The notes: generated by a model not told the origin, from the letters alone. Counted from the first letter of the stretch, positions 14,688-23,725 are shown. The stretch is DNA of 26,427 nt from RUG13615 sp040307715 (GCA_040307715.1 JAWRJC010000009.1:1-26427), one strand, 5' to 3'. Numbers and translations: made by a program.

Positions 14688-15707
14688 ATGGCAAGCAACG
14701 CAAAGAACGTCAAGATCAGCGTTTCCGATATCATCCGGAAAGAAAACCTCGAGAACCTGACGCCCGAGATCGATACCGACAGCATCTTCATCGAAACATG
14801 GGAGATCAACCGGCCTGCGCTGCAGCTGACCGGCTGGTATTATGATTTCGATGAAGGCCGCATCCAGGTCCTGGGCAACGTTGAGTCCGCCTATATGCAG
14901 AACATGGACAACGAAGCAGCACGCAAAGTCTATGAGGAATTCACCTCGCACCATCTGCCCTGCATCATTTACGGCAACAACAATCTGCCGGGAACGGGAA
15001 TGATATCGGCCTGCCACCGGCACATCATCCCGCTGCTGGCCTCTACACGGCCGACCACCGATCTGACCGCGGAACTCACGCGCTGGCTGAAGGTCCAGCT
15101 CGCTCCGAAGATCTCCGTGCACGCCGTCCTCGTCGACGTATACGGCATCGGCGTCCTGATCATGGGCGACAGCGGGATCGGCAAGTCGGAAGTCGCGCTC
15201 GAGCTCATCCGGCGCGGTCACAGACTTGTATCCGACGACATCGTCGAGATCCGCAAGGTATCCGACGCCACCCTGTTCGGCTCCGCTCCGGCGCTGACCC
15301 AGCACTTGCTGGAACTCCGCGGCATCGGGATCCTGAATATCAAAGACATGTTCGGCGTGGAAAGCGTCAAGAACACCATGAACATCGACCTGGTCATCAA
15401 TCTGCAGGAATACAGCAAAGAAGAGCACTACGACCGGCTCGGCCTGGATGAACAGTACACGTCGTTCCTCGGCATCCGCATCCCCAGCCACACCATCCCG
15501 ATCCGGCCGGGACGCAACATCGCCATCATCGTGGAAGGCGCCGCGGTCAATGCCCGCGCGAAGTACATGGGCTACAACGCCGCGCAGGAGCTCTGCGACC
15601 GCATGAACGCCAAACTCCTGGAAGAAAACGACGACGCGAAAGACGCCGACATGGTCAAAGACATCACCCCGTATCTGCGGGATATGTACGGCGTCCGCCC
15701 GAAATAG
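14688..15707 (+). CDS. hprK: HPr kinase/phosphorylase
   Basis: A 339-residue cytoplasmic regulator that phosphorylates HPr on Ser46 with ATP or pyrophosphate and removes the phosphate again. It links glycolytic state to catabolite repression in low-GC Gram-positive lineages. The N-terminal domain occupies about residues 1-140. The kinase core has HAVLVDVYGIGVLIMGDSG with the P-loop GDSGIGKS (K166, S167), the acidic HRLVSDDIVEI, and the family signature LELRGIGILNIKDMFG. The length is slightly above the usual 310-320 because of a longer N-terminus and acidic tail. It has its own promoter and terminator and is not joined to lgt, its frequent neighbour in Firmicutes. Confidence 0.96.
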   Translation: MASNAKNVKISVSDIIRKENLENLTPEIDTDSIFIETWEINRPALQLTGWYYDFDEGRIQVLGNVESAYMQNMDNEAARKVYEEFTSHHLPCIIYGNNNLPGTGMISACHRHIIPLLASTRPTTDLTAELTRWLKVQLAPKISVHAVLVDVYGIGVLIMGDSGIGKSEVALELIRRGHRLVSDDIVEIRKVSDATLFGSAPALTQHLLELRGIGILNIKDMFGVESVKNTMNIDLVINLQEYSKEEHYDRLGLDEQYTSFLGIRIPSHTIPIRPGRNIAIIVEGAAVNARAKYMGYNAAQELCDRMNAKLLEENDDAKDADMVKDITPYLRDMYGVRPK

Positions 15708-15751
15708 CAGGCGGCAGAACGAACCGCGCAGTGAAAAACAGCAAACCGAAG

Positions 15752-15787
15752 ACGGCGCAGCAGGATTTCTGCCGCGCCGTTGTTTTA
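15752..15787 (+). terminator. hprK terminator
   Basis: ACGGCGC-A-GCAG (15752-15763) pairs with CTGC-C-GCGCCGT (15769-15780), one mismatch, loop GATTT, then TGTTTTA. Confidence 0.85.
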
Positions 15788-15831
15788 TCTGCTTTGCAAT
15801 GACAGACAAAAGGCGTAAGCGGCGTGTTCTA

Positions 15832-15861
15832 TTGTGCGCAAGCGGGAATCTGCGGTATAAT
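15832..15861 (+). promoter_or_regulatory. Promoter of the surface-polymer operon
   Basis: TTGTGC (15832-15837), 18-bp spacer, perfect TATAAT (15856-15861). The leader is about 65 nt to the ATG at 15933. No internal terminator is visible until 22469, so it probably drives four genes. Confidence 0.65.
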
Positions 15862-15932
15862 AGATTGGTTACACATCATCCTATATCGTTGCTGTCGTTC
15901 GTAACAGCAGCGCACTTGAAGGAGGCAAATCG

Positions 15933-17741
15933 ATGCAGGCGATCATCCTGGCGGCCGGAATGGGTAAACGGCTGAAAGAACTGACACAGAACAACACCAA
16001 ATGCATGGTCAAGGTGAACGGCGTCACCCTGATCGACAGAATGCTGCACCAGATCGAAAAGCAAAACCTCTCGCGCATCATCGTCGTTGTCGGCTATAAG
16101 GGCGAAGAGCTGATCGATTATATCAATACGCTGGGCATCCGGACCCCGATCGAATTCATCAACAACCCCATCTATGACAAAACCAACAATATCTATTCGC
16201 TGGCGCTTGCCAAGGACCGTCTTCTGGAAGATGACACCCTCTTATTTGAGTCCGACCTCATCTTTGAAGACGCTGTCCTCGAAGCGCTCGTTGCCGATCC
16301 GCGGGACACGCTGGCGCTGGTCGACAAATACGAGCCGTGGATGGACGGCACCTGCGTCAAGCTCGACGAGGAAGACAATATCGAAGCGTTCGTGCCGGGC
16401 AAACAGTTTGATTTCAGCGAGATCGACGAGTATTACAAAACGGTGAACCTCTACAAATTCAGCAAGCAGTTCTCCGCGTCCCACTACGTCCCCTTCCTGG
16501 ACGCCTATCAGACGGCGCTGGGCGAAAACGAATACTATGAGCAGGTTCTCCGCGTGATCACCATGCTGGACGAGCCCGTCATCAAAGGCAAACGCCTTAC
16601 CGGTCAGAACTGGTACGAAATCGATGACATTCAGGATCTGGATATCGCGGAGTCTATCTTTACCCCCGATGAGGACGAGAAAGTCAAGCGCCTGCAGGAC
16701 CGCTACGGCGGGTACTGGCGGTATCCCAAACTGCTCGACTTCTGTTATCTCGTCAACCCCTACTTCCCCCCGAAAAAGATGCGCGACGAAATGAAGGCGA
16801 ATTTTGACGTTCTGCTTTCGGAGTATCCTTCCGGAATGCGCGTCAACAGCCTGCTGGCTGCCAAAAACTTCGGTGTCCGCCAGTCCTGCATCCTGATCGG
16901 CAACGGCGCGGCGGAGCTGATCAAAAGCCTGATGGGCTGCCTCAATGGGAAGACCGGGTTCGTGCGCCCCACTTTCGAGGAATACCCCAACCGGTATGAC
17001 CGGGAACTGTCCGTCGATTTCGTGCCGGCAAACAAAGACTATTCCTACACAGCGCAGGACCTGATGGATTTCTTTGACGGCAAGGATATCAGCAGCCTGC
17101 TGCTTGTCAACCCGGACAACCCGAGCGGCAACTATATCCCGAAAGCAGGGCTGCTCGAACTGATCGAATGGAGCAAAAAGAAAGAGATCACCCTGATCAT
17201 CGACGAATCCTTTGTGGATTTCGCGGATGAACCGGAGAACTCGCTGCTGGATCAGGAGCTCCTCTCGGCCAACCCGCATCTGTTCGTCATGAAGAGCATC
17301 TCCAAGTCGTACGGCGTGCCGGGGCTGCGCCTCGGAGTCCTCGCGTCCGGCAATGAAGACATGATCGCCGCCATGAAGAAAGACGTGGCGATCTGGAATA
17401 TCAACTCCTTCGGCGAATTCTACATGCAGATCGCCGAAAAGTATAAGAAAGACTATGCAGCAGCATTGGCGAAACTGCGCGCGGAACGCGCCAGATTCCA
17501 GCAGGCGCTCGCAGCCGTGCCCGGCATCCGTGTGATCCCGTCGCAGGCGAACTACGTCATGGCAGAGCTCGATGCAGCGCTCTCTCCAAAAGAACTGCTG
17601 AAGAAGCTGCTGGTCCATCACAATATCCTGATCAAAGAACTGACCGGCAAAACCAACGGCGGCAACTATCTGCGCTTCGCAGTCAGAAATGCGGCCGACA
17701 ATGACAAACTGATCGCAGCATTAAAGAAAGAACTTTCCTAG
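15933..17741 (+). CDS. Bifunctional nucleotidyltransferase / PLP class I-II aminotransferase-like enzyme
   Basis: A 602-residue fusion. Residues 1 to about 235 are a sugar/choline-phosphate-type NTP transferase: LAAGMGKRLKELT at the N-terminus, then TKCMVKVNG and the metal-site FESDLIFED. Residues from about 245 are a fold-type I PLP enzyme close to HisC/CobD: YPSGMR, IGNGAAELI, LLVNPDNPSGNY, IIDESFVDFAD, and SISKSYGVPGLRLG with PLP lysine K458. Related stand-alone enzymes make ethanolamine phosphate or serinol phosphate, and LicC-type domains make CDP-choline. I infer that this protein makes a CDP-activated amino-alcohol phosphate for the transferase 5 bp downstream. It resembles PntC in layout, but no phosphonate genes are present and the PLP half is not of the AEP-transaminase type by motif. 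AAGGAGG precedes the ATG. First gene of the operon. Confidence 0.88.
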   Translation: MQAIILAAGMGKRLKELTQNNTKCMVKVNGVTLIDRMLHQIEKQNLSRIIVVVGYKGEELIDYINTLGIRTPIEFINNPIYDKTNNIYSLALAKDRLLEDDTLLFESDLIFEDAVLEALVADPRDTLALVDKYEPWMDGTCVKLDEEDNIEAFVPGKQFDFSEIDEYYKTVNLYKFSKQFSASHYVPFLDAYQTALGENEYYEQVLRVITMLDEPVIKGKRLTGQNWYEIDDIQDLDIAESIFTPDEDEKVKRLQDRYGGYWRYPKLLDFCYLVNPYFPPKKMRDEMKANFDVLLSEYPSGMRVNSLLAAKNFGVRQSCILIGNGAAELIKSLMGCLNGKTGFVRPTFEEYPNRYDRELSVDFVPANKDYSYTAQDLMDFFDGKDISSLLLVNPDNPSGNYIPKAGLLELIEWSKKKEITLIIDESFVDFADEPENSLLDQELLSANPHLFVMKSISKSYGVPGLRLGVLASGNEDMIAAMKKDVAIWNINSFGEFYMQIAEKYKKDYAAALAKLRAERARFQQALAAVPGIRVIPSQANYVMAELDAALSPKELLKKLLVHHNILIKELTGKTNGGNYLRFAVRNAADNDKLIAALKKELS

Positions 17742-17746
17742 GAACT

Positions 17747-18988
17747 ATGCAGTACTATATCGATCCCGGCACCGGGAGCATGCTTTTCACCGTTCTCATC
17801 GGCGTCCTGAGTGCGGCAGTATACGGACTCCGGAACTCCTTTGTAAAACTCCGGTTTTACTTACATGGCGGAAAAGGCGCCGCTGTTTCGGAAGAGCGGC
17901 CCGCTTTTGCCATCTTTTCAGATGACAAACGTTACTGGAACATCTTCAAGCCGATCTGTGACGAATTTGAGAAGCGCGGCACAAAACTGGTCTATATGAC
18001 ATCCTCTCCGGATGACCCTGCGCTGTCCGAAAACTATGACTGCATCGACTGCACGTTCATCGGAAAAGGCAACCAGGGCTTTGCCAGACTCAACCGCCTG
18101 AAGGCGGATATCGTCCTGTCGACAACGCCCAGTCTGGATGTTTTCTACTGGAAACGCTCAAAGGACGTGAAGTGGTATACCCATATCGCGCACGCTCCGA
18201 GCGACCTGACCATGTACCGGATGTTCGGCATCGATTATTATGATGCGATCCTGGTGTCCGGAGACTATCAGGAGAAGCAGATCAGAGACCTTGAAAAAGT
18301 GCGCCATCTGCCCGGGAAAGAGATCGTCAAGACCGGCATGTCCTATCTGGATACCATGAAAGCCCGCCTCGATCAGTTGCCGCCTCTGGAAGACCATCAG
18401 ACGACCGTTCTGCTGGCGCCGTCCTGGGGCCCCAGTTCGATCCTGAACAAATACGGCGGCGACATGATCGATGCCCTGCTCAGGACCGGTTACCACATCA
18501 TCATCCGCCCGCATCCCCAGTCCTTCACGAGTGAAAAAGAGATGCTGGACCGTCTGATGGAACAGTATCCGGGCAGCGAACAGCTGGAGTGGAATCAGGA
18601 CAACGACAATTTCGAAGTGCTGCACCGCTCTGACATCATGATCTCCGACTTCTCCGGCGTCATGTTTGATTTCAGTCTTGTTTTCGACAAACCCGTCATC
18701 TATACAGATGTTGAATTCGACAGCTCCCCCTATGATGCCTGCTGGCTCGAGGAAGAGCCCTGGACCTTCCGCGTACTGCCGAAGATCGGTACGCAGCTGA
18801 CCAGGGCATCGCTCTCCGATATCAAGAGCGTCATAGATACCTGCCTGCAGGATCCGAGGTTTGAAAAAGGCCGCGAGGAAGCGCGTCTTGAGACCTGGGC
18901 GTATCCCGGCGAAGGTGCTGTCAGGGCAACAGAATACCTGATCAATAAACATGCAGAACTTCAGGAAAAGCCGGACACAGCAGAATAG
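17747..18988 (+). CDS. CDP-glycerol glycerophosphotransferase-family protein
   Basis: This 413-residue membrane-associated transferase is of the TagB/TagF (teichoic acid) type, which moves polyol phosphate from CDP-polyol onto a lipid-linked acceptor or growing chain. The N-terminus MQYYIDPGTGSMLFTVLIG is a hydrophobic anchor with the DPGTGS motif common in Gram-positive surface loci. The catalytic core shows HAPSDLTMYRMF, VLLAPSWGPSS, the IIRPHPQSF segment and SDIMISDFSGVMFDFSLVFDKPVIY, including the His and SDxSG residues of the family. It starts 5 bp after the nucleotidyltransferase/PLP fusion, and its end overlaps the next gene by 38 bp. That position implies its donor is the CDP product of the upstream enzyme. 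Confidence 0.9.
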   Translation: MQYYIDPGTGSMLFTVLIGVLSAAVYGLRNSFVKLRFYLHGGKGAAVSEERPAFAIFSDDKRYWNIFKPICDEFEKRGTKLVYMTSSPDDPALSENYDCIDCTFIGKGNQGFARLNRLKADIVLSTTPSLDVFYWKRSKDVKWYTHIAHAPSDLTMYRMFGIDYYDAILVSGDYQEKQIRDLEKVRHLPGKEIVKTGMSYLDTMKARLDQLPPLEDHQTTVLLAPSWGPSSILNKYGGDMIDALLRTGYHIIIRPHPQSFTSEKEMLDRLMEQYPGSEQLEWNQDNDNFEVLHRSDIMISDFSGVMFDFSLVFDKPVIYTDVEFDSSPYDACWLEEEPWTFRVLPKIGTQLTRASLSDIKSVIDTCLQDPRFEKGREEARLETWAYPGEGAVRATEYLINKHAELQEKPDTAE

Positions 18989-19580
18989 CCCCCGGGTATG
19001 GATACAGATCCTGGCACCGGTCATCGGCTATCTCTTCCTGATATGGCTGATCCGGGCAGGGCTGCTGCGTTTTACAAGCATGCCTTATGAAACTGCCGCC
19101 GCACTTTCTGCCGCCTGTCTGTTCCCGCCCGTACTGCTGTTCTACCAACTGAAATGGAAGAAAGAATGCGCCCGCACGGACCGGGCGGTCCCGGGCACAG
19201 GAAGAGAAGCGGTCCTGTGGATCCTTGCCGCACTTGCGATGGCCGCCCTGTCGGTCCTCTGCTGCGGGATCGATGAAGGGACGCACAGTCTGCCCGTGCT
19301 TGCTGTCACCTGCCTGCTGGCGCCGGTCAGCGAGGAGATCCTCTACCGGGGCCAATTCATAGGACGCGGCAGCAAAGTGCTGTCCGCCCCTGTGCTGATC
19401 CTGCTCAGCGCGCTCCTGTTCGCAGGCGACCACGGTTTTGACAAAAGCCTGCTCGCCGCATTTCCGGCAGGGCTGCTGCTCGGCTGGTTCTACCTGCGGG
19501 AGGAACGGATCACCGGTATCGCCGTTATTCACTGCAGCGCCAATATACTGATCTCTGCTGCATCATGCATCCTTGGATAA
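18951..19580 (+). CDS. CPBP-family intramembrane glutamic endopeptidase
   Basis: This 209-residue polytopic membrane protein belongs to the CPBP (Abi/CAAX-like) protease family. The three family motifs are present: EEILYR (E128, E129, R133), FAGDH, and HCSAN near residue 195. Hydrophobic segments surround them. Homologues process membrane peptides or act in bacteriocin self-immunity, and some sit in surface-polysaccharide loci without a defined role. The start overlaps the transferase gene by 38 bp and has no strong ribosome binding site, so translational coupling is likely. No bacteriocin precursor is visible nearby, so a role in regulating the neighbouring polymer machinery is only a guess. 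Confidence 0.85.
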   Translation: MQNFRKSRTQQNSPRVWIQILAPVIGYLFLIWLIRAGLLRFTSMPYETAAALSAACLFPPVLLFYQLKWKKECARTDRAVPGTGREAVLWILAALAMAALSVLCCGIDEGTHSLPVLAVTCLLAPVSEEILYRGQFIGRGSKVLSAPVLILLSALLFAGDHGFDKSLLAAFPAGLLLGWFYLREERITGIAVIHCSANILISAASCILG

Positions 19581-19598
19581 GACTTATAGGAGATAACT

Positions 19599-22409
19599 AT
19601 GTCAATCGGCACCATCATTTATAGAATACTGATCGGACCGCTGGAGCTGCTTTTTGAGGTCGTATTTGTGGTCGCGAACCGCATGGTCGAGAACCCTGCC
19701 TATGCGATCATCTTCCTCAGTCTGGCGATGAACGTCCTGGTCCTGCCGCTGTACCGCAGAGCGGATGAACTTCAGGCAGAGGAACGCGACAAAGAAAACG
19801 CGCTGCGCCCGTGGGTGACCCATATCAAAAAGACATTCAGCGGCGATGAGCGGTTCATGATGCTCCAGGCGTTCTACCGGCAGAACGGGTACAAGCCGAC
19901 CGATACGCTGAAAGGGTCCATCTCCCTCCTGCTGGAGATCCCCTTCTTCATCGCGGCCTACCACTTCCTTTCCCATTTGACTACGATACAGGGAGTGCCT
20001 TTCGGCCCGATCGCCGACCTCGGCGCGCCGGACGCGCTGCTGGCCGTCGGCGGCCTGACGATCAATATCCTGCCCATTCTGATGACGCTGATCAACTTCG
20101 TTTCCGCCGCGATCTACATGAAGGGCTTTCCGCTCAAGAGCAAGATCCAGATGTACGGCGTCGCGGTCATTTTCCTGGTCTTCCTGTACCGTTCACCGGC
20201 AGGGCTTGTCTTTTACTGGACGCTGAACAATCTGTTCTCCCTGTGCAAGAACATTTTCTATAAGATCAAAAACCCGGCAAAGGTGCTGCGGATCATGCTC
20301 TCCATACTGGGCGTCCTGCTGCTCCTCGGGCTGTATCTCGTGTATCCGATGCACAGTCTGCGTACGCAGGCCATCATGACGGTGGTCCTGCTGATGATGC
20401 AGGCACCGATGATCAGTCATCTGTTCAAAAAAACCGGCAGACAGATCCGCCTGCCGGAGCAGAAGTACACCAAGCCGGTCTTCTGGTTCTCCTGCGGTGT
20501 ACTGACCGTACTGACCGGACTTCTGGTCCCGTCGGCCATCATCCACGGTTCCGCCGCCGAATTCATCAATATGAATTCCTATTCCTCCCCGCTGTGGTAT
20601 GTCGTCAGCGCCTTTGTGATCGCGATCGGCACGTTCCTCGTCTGGTGCGGGATCTTTTTCAACCTCGCGGGAGACGGCGGCAAACAGATCATGTCTCTGT
20701 TTGCTGCAATGGCGGCGGTCGGCGCGGTGGTCGACTACATGTTTTTCGGAAAATCATTCGGCAATATCTCGCCGGATCTGATTTATGATATGACCCCGCA
20801 TGTCACGCGCCAGATGATCCTTGTCAATTTTGCTGCACTGGCTGTGGTCGCGGCTGTCGTGCTGCTGCTGTATACGAAGAAGCGTGCACTGATCAGCCTC
20901 CTGCTGGCGGTTTCCTGCGTGGCGCTCATCAGCATGGCGGCAATGAATATCCTCGGGATCCGGCAGGAACTGAAGGACACCGACAAAATCATCGCCGCGG
21001 CGATGGATGCGGAGCCGGCGGTCACCCTCAGCAAAAGCGGAAAGAACGTCATCGTGATCATGATGGACCGGCAGATCGGACAGTTTGTCCCGTATCTGGT
21101 CCATGAAAAACCGGAACTGAAAAAGCAGTTCGACGGATTTGTGCTGTATTTGAATTCCGTGTCCTTCGGCAACAAGACCAATTTCGGTTCTCCGGCGCTG
21201 TACGGCGGCTACGATTATACGCCCGAAAAACTCAACGAGCGGGACACCGAATCCCTGGAAAGCAAACACAACGAAGCGCTGAAAGTCATGCCGGCGATCT
21301 TCGGCGATGCCGGATACGATGTGACGATCTGCGAACCGACTTATGCCGGGTATGCGTGGATCCCGGATCTGACGGTCTTCGACGATCATCCGGAATACCA
21401 CTGTTTCCTGGCCAATCAGAAGTTTGATTTAGAAGAATACGGATATACTCTGGATCCGACCGTGATACAGAGCAAACGCCTGCGCAACTTCTTCTGTTTC
21501 AGCCTCTTCCGTGTCGCTCCCGCGATCTTCCAGTCGTCGCTGTACCATTACGGCAACTATAACGCGCCGAAAATGGTGATGACCACCGAGGAGGGTGTGA
21601 TCGAACTGTTCCCGCAGATCGCGGACGGGCCTTCCAAGGCGACCGGCTACAGAGAGTCCTTCATGCAGACCTATGCGGTCCTCTGTCATCTCGACGATAT
21701 CACAACGGTCGAAGACACCGGCACCAATACGTTCTTCATGATGAGCAACGATACGACCCATGATCCGATGATCCTGGAAGAGCCCTCGTACGAACCTGCG
21801 CCGATCATCGATAACACCGCATTCGATGCCGCGCATCCGTACAGAGAAGACGACGAAGGCAACCGTCTCCTCATGGAGGACGAAATGACGCTGACCCATT
21901 ATCAGTGCAATATGGCGGCGATGCTGCAGCTGGGCAACTGGTTCGATTACCTCAAAGAGCAGGGCGTCTGGGACAATACGCGCATCATCATCGTCTCGGA
22001 TCACGGGCAGGATCTCTTCCCCGGCGAATCAAAAACGGACGCCGCTTATACACTGGCGTATGAAAGCGAAACGGATAAAAAGATCCATAAGAAGGATATG
22101 ATGGCCTTTAATAATGTGCTGCTCTATAAGGACTTTGACAGCACCGGGTTCACGATCAACGAAGAGCTGGCGACCAATGCGGACACCCCGGCGCTGGCAA
22201 CCAGAAACCTGATCCCCAACGCAACGAATCCTTTCACCGGTACGAGACTCACAACGTATCAGGAAAAACCCGTGGAGCTCAATCTGCTGTATTCCATGGA
22301 CTGGGATGTCACAGTGAATAACGGCAACCGGTTCCTCGAGGCGGAATGGTTCAATGTCCACGATAACATCTATGACATCAACAACTGGACCTATAAAGGG
22401 TGGCACTGA
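19599..22409 (+). CDS. YidC/Oxa1-like membrane domain fused to LtaS/sulfatase-type extracellular domain
   Basis: A 936-residue two-part protein. Residues 1 to about 225 follow the YidC/Oxa1 layout: GPLELLFEVVF, a first TM segment ending LVLPLYRRADELQAEE, a charged hairpin, and LKGSISLLLEIPFFIAAY with further TM segments. At the position of the conserved YidC groove arginine this protein has N45. Six or seven more hydrophobic segments follow (about 228-470). Residues from about 480 form an alkaline-phosphatase-superfamily domain: NVIVIMMDR (D490), GNKTNFGSPALYGG with likely nucleophile T527, NDTTHDP, and VSDHGQD (D801, H802). This metal-site pattern is shared by LtaS and phosphoethanolamine transferases. 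I infer transfer of a phospho-alcohol group to a polymer or lipid outside the membrane. AGGAG precedes the ATG, 18 bp after the CPBP gene. Function is unproven. Confidence 0.87.
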   Translation: MSIGTIIYRILIGPLELLFEVVFVVANRMVENPAYAIIFLSLAMNVLVLPLYRRADELQAEERDKENALRPWVTHIKKTFSGDERFMMLQAFYRQNGYKPTDTLKGSISLLLEIPFFIAAYHFLSHLTTIQGVPFGPIADLGAPDALLAVGGLTINILPILMTLINFVSAAIYMKGFPLKSKIQMYGVAVIFLVFLYRSPAGLVFYWTLNNLFSLCKNIFYKIKNPAKVLRIMLSILGVLLLLGLYLVYPMHSLRTQAIMTVVLLMMQAPMISHLFKKTGRQIRLPEQKYTKPVFWFSCGVLTVLTGLLVPSAIIHGSAAEFINMNSYSSPLWYVVSAFVIAIGTFLVWCGIFFNLAGDGGKQIMSLFAAMAAVGAVVDYMFFGKSFGNISPDLIYDMTPHVTRQMILVNFAALAVVAAVVLLLYTKKRALISLLLAVSCVALISMAAMNILGIRQELKDTDKIIAAAMDAEPAVTLSKSGKNVIVIMMDRQIGQFVPYLVHEKPELKKQFDGFVLYLNSVSFGNKTNFGSPALYGGYDYTPEKLNERDTESLESKHNEALKVMPAIFGDAGYDVTICEPTYAGYAWIPDLTVFDDHPEYHCFLANQKFDLEEYGYTLDPTVIQSKRLRNFFCFSLFRVAPAIFQSSLYHYGNYNAPKMVMTTEEGVIELFPQIADGPSKATGYRESFMQTYAVLCHLDDITTVEDTGTNTFFMMSNDTTHDPMILEEPSYEPAPIIDNTAFDAAHPYREDDEGNRLLMEDEMTLTHYQCNMAAMLQLGNWFDYLKEQGVWDNTRIIIVSDHGQDLFPGESKTDAAYTLAYESETDKKIHKKDMMAFNNVLLYKDFDSTGFTINEELATNADTPALATRNLIPNATNPFTGTRLTTYQEKPVELNLLYSMDWDVTVNNGNRFLEAEWFNVHDNIYDINNWTYKGWH

Positions 22410-22468
22410 TGCCGGCGCTTTCGGCACAGGCCTGAAAGACGGCCCCCGCGCAAAACCATCCGCAATAA

Positions 22469-22500
22469 AAAAAGCACCTTGCAAAAGGTGCTTTTTCTTA
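22469..22500. terminator. Bidirectional terminator between two surface operons
   Basis: AAAAAGCACCTT (22469-22480), loop GCAA, AAGGTGCTTTTT (22485-22496). The stem is perfect, with T-runs on both strands. It separates the plus-strand operon from the convergent LCP gene ending at 22505. Confidence 0.93.
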
Positions 22501-22504
22501 TCCG

Positions 22505-23725
22505 TCAATAGCCGTAATCCTCATCGTACGAGTCTTCCTCCGGCCTGCCTTCGTCCAGCAGTTCCTGCTTGATGTGGTCGCTGATCTCTTTTGCCTGCGG
22601 ACTGATCTGATACTCCGTCTCGCCGAAGGTCTTTTCATGCCACCGGGTGACGTCCGCCTCCCAGTCGAGCGGCACGACGACCGATACATCATCGATGTAC
22701 ATCGCGTACTTCTGGAACGGGAACCCGAAGCTGTCCACCACTTCGTATTTGTTGATGTCCGCCATGAGATCCAGGATCTGCGTATTGGTCAGGTTCGTTC
22801 TAATCTGCGGCAGAACGATATCCAGGATCTTATTGAGATCGGCCACGCTCATCCCGCGGACTTTTTTGAGCAGGAGTTCCATGACATCCCGCGCCCGCTG
22901 CGTGCGTTTGTAGTCATCTCCGACGCCCTTGCGGATCCGTCCGTACGCGACCGCCTGCACCCCGTCGAGCGTCTGCATGCCCGGCCCGTCGCACAGGGCG
23001 TAGTCACTGACTCCCAGTACGCCGGCGGTGTGTTTGGTGATCCGGTTGAGTTCATCCACCTCATACTCCAGCACATCGATCTCAAGACCGCCGACTGCAT
23101 TGACCGCATCCGCGACCGCCTTGAAATTGAAAAGGATGTACTCCGTTGCGTCGATATCCATGGCCTGGTTGATCGTCTGCAGCGTCATCTCCGCGCCGCC
23201 GTACGCGTGCGCATGGGTCGCCTTTTCATAGTTGTCCCAGTCGCCCATCTTCATCAGCGTGTCACGGTAAATGGACGTGACCTTGACCGCCTTGGTCGTC
23301 TCGTTGATGCTCGCGATCATGATGGTGTCCGACCGCGTCCCTTCGATGACCGACATGTCACGCGTATCGATGCCCAGCAGCACGATGTTGCGGTAGCCTG
23401 GCACCTGCACCGTCGTCAGAGAAGACAGATCCAGATCGTTGTCCTTCTTGATCTTGTCAAGCTTATTCATCGTAAAGAAATACCCGCCGCCCAGCACAAG
23501 GAGCAGGACAGCCAGCACGCCGATCACGATCTTCTGCCACCGTCTGATACGCCGTACAGGCTTGCCGGATCCGGCAGATCCCGCCGCGGGCGGTTCCGCT
23601 TCCGCATGATCTGCTGCGGCATCGCCTGGCGGAGCCGTTTCTTCCGCCGGGACGTCTTTCTCCGCCCGGAGCTCCTCCTCTTCAGCGCGGTCGAATACTT
23701 TCGTCTTGTATTTCTCTTCGCTCAT
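22505..23725 (-). CDS. LytR-CpsA-Psr (LCP) family cell-wall polymer ligase
   Basis: The 406 residues comprise an acidic cytoplasmic N-terminus, one membrane anchor (IVIGVLAVLLLVLGGGYFF, about 71-89) and an extracellular LCP domain. These enzymes transfer undecaprenyl-pyrophosphate-linked glycopolymers onto peptidoglycan. Visible LCP residues include IVLLGIDTRD, EGTRSDTIMIASIN, TSIYRDT, GGLEIDV and the RIRKGVGDDYKRTQRARDV segment with the phosphate-binding arginines. I chose ATG 23725, which sits behind AGGTAGG and 4 bp after the stop of the sugar-transferase gene. The longer frame starting at 23785 would overlap that gene. It forms a two-gene operon with the priming transferase and probably anchors the locus product. 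Confidence 0.93.
   Translation of the reverse strand: MSEEKYKTKVFDRAEEEELRAEKDVPAEETAPPGDAAADHAEAEPPAAGSAGSGKPVRRIRRWQKIVIGVLAVLLLVLGGGYFFTMNKLDKIKKDNDLDLSSLTTVQVPGYRNIVLLGIDTRDMSVIEGTRSDTIMIASINETTKAVKVTSIYRDTLMKMGDWDNYEKATHAHAYGGAEMTLQTINQAMDIDATEYILFNFKAVADAVNAVGGLEIDVLEYEVDELNRITKHTAGVLGVSDYALCDGPGMQTLDGVQAVAYGRIRKGVGDDYKRTQRARDVMELLLKKVRGMSVADLNKILDIVLPQIRTNLTNTQILDLMADINKYEVVDSFGFPFQKYAMYIDDVSVVVPLDWEADVTRWHEKTFGETEYQISPQAKEISDHIKQELLDEGRPEEDSYDEDYGY

Noticed and set aside
15933..17741. Phosphonate biosynthesis (PntC-type) locus
   Set aside because: The domain order is similar, but no PEP mutase or phosphonopyruvate decarboxylase is nearby, and the PLP half has HisC/CobD motifs, not those expected of the AEP transaminase.
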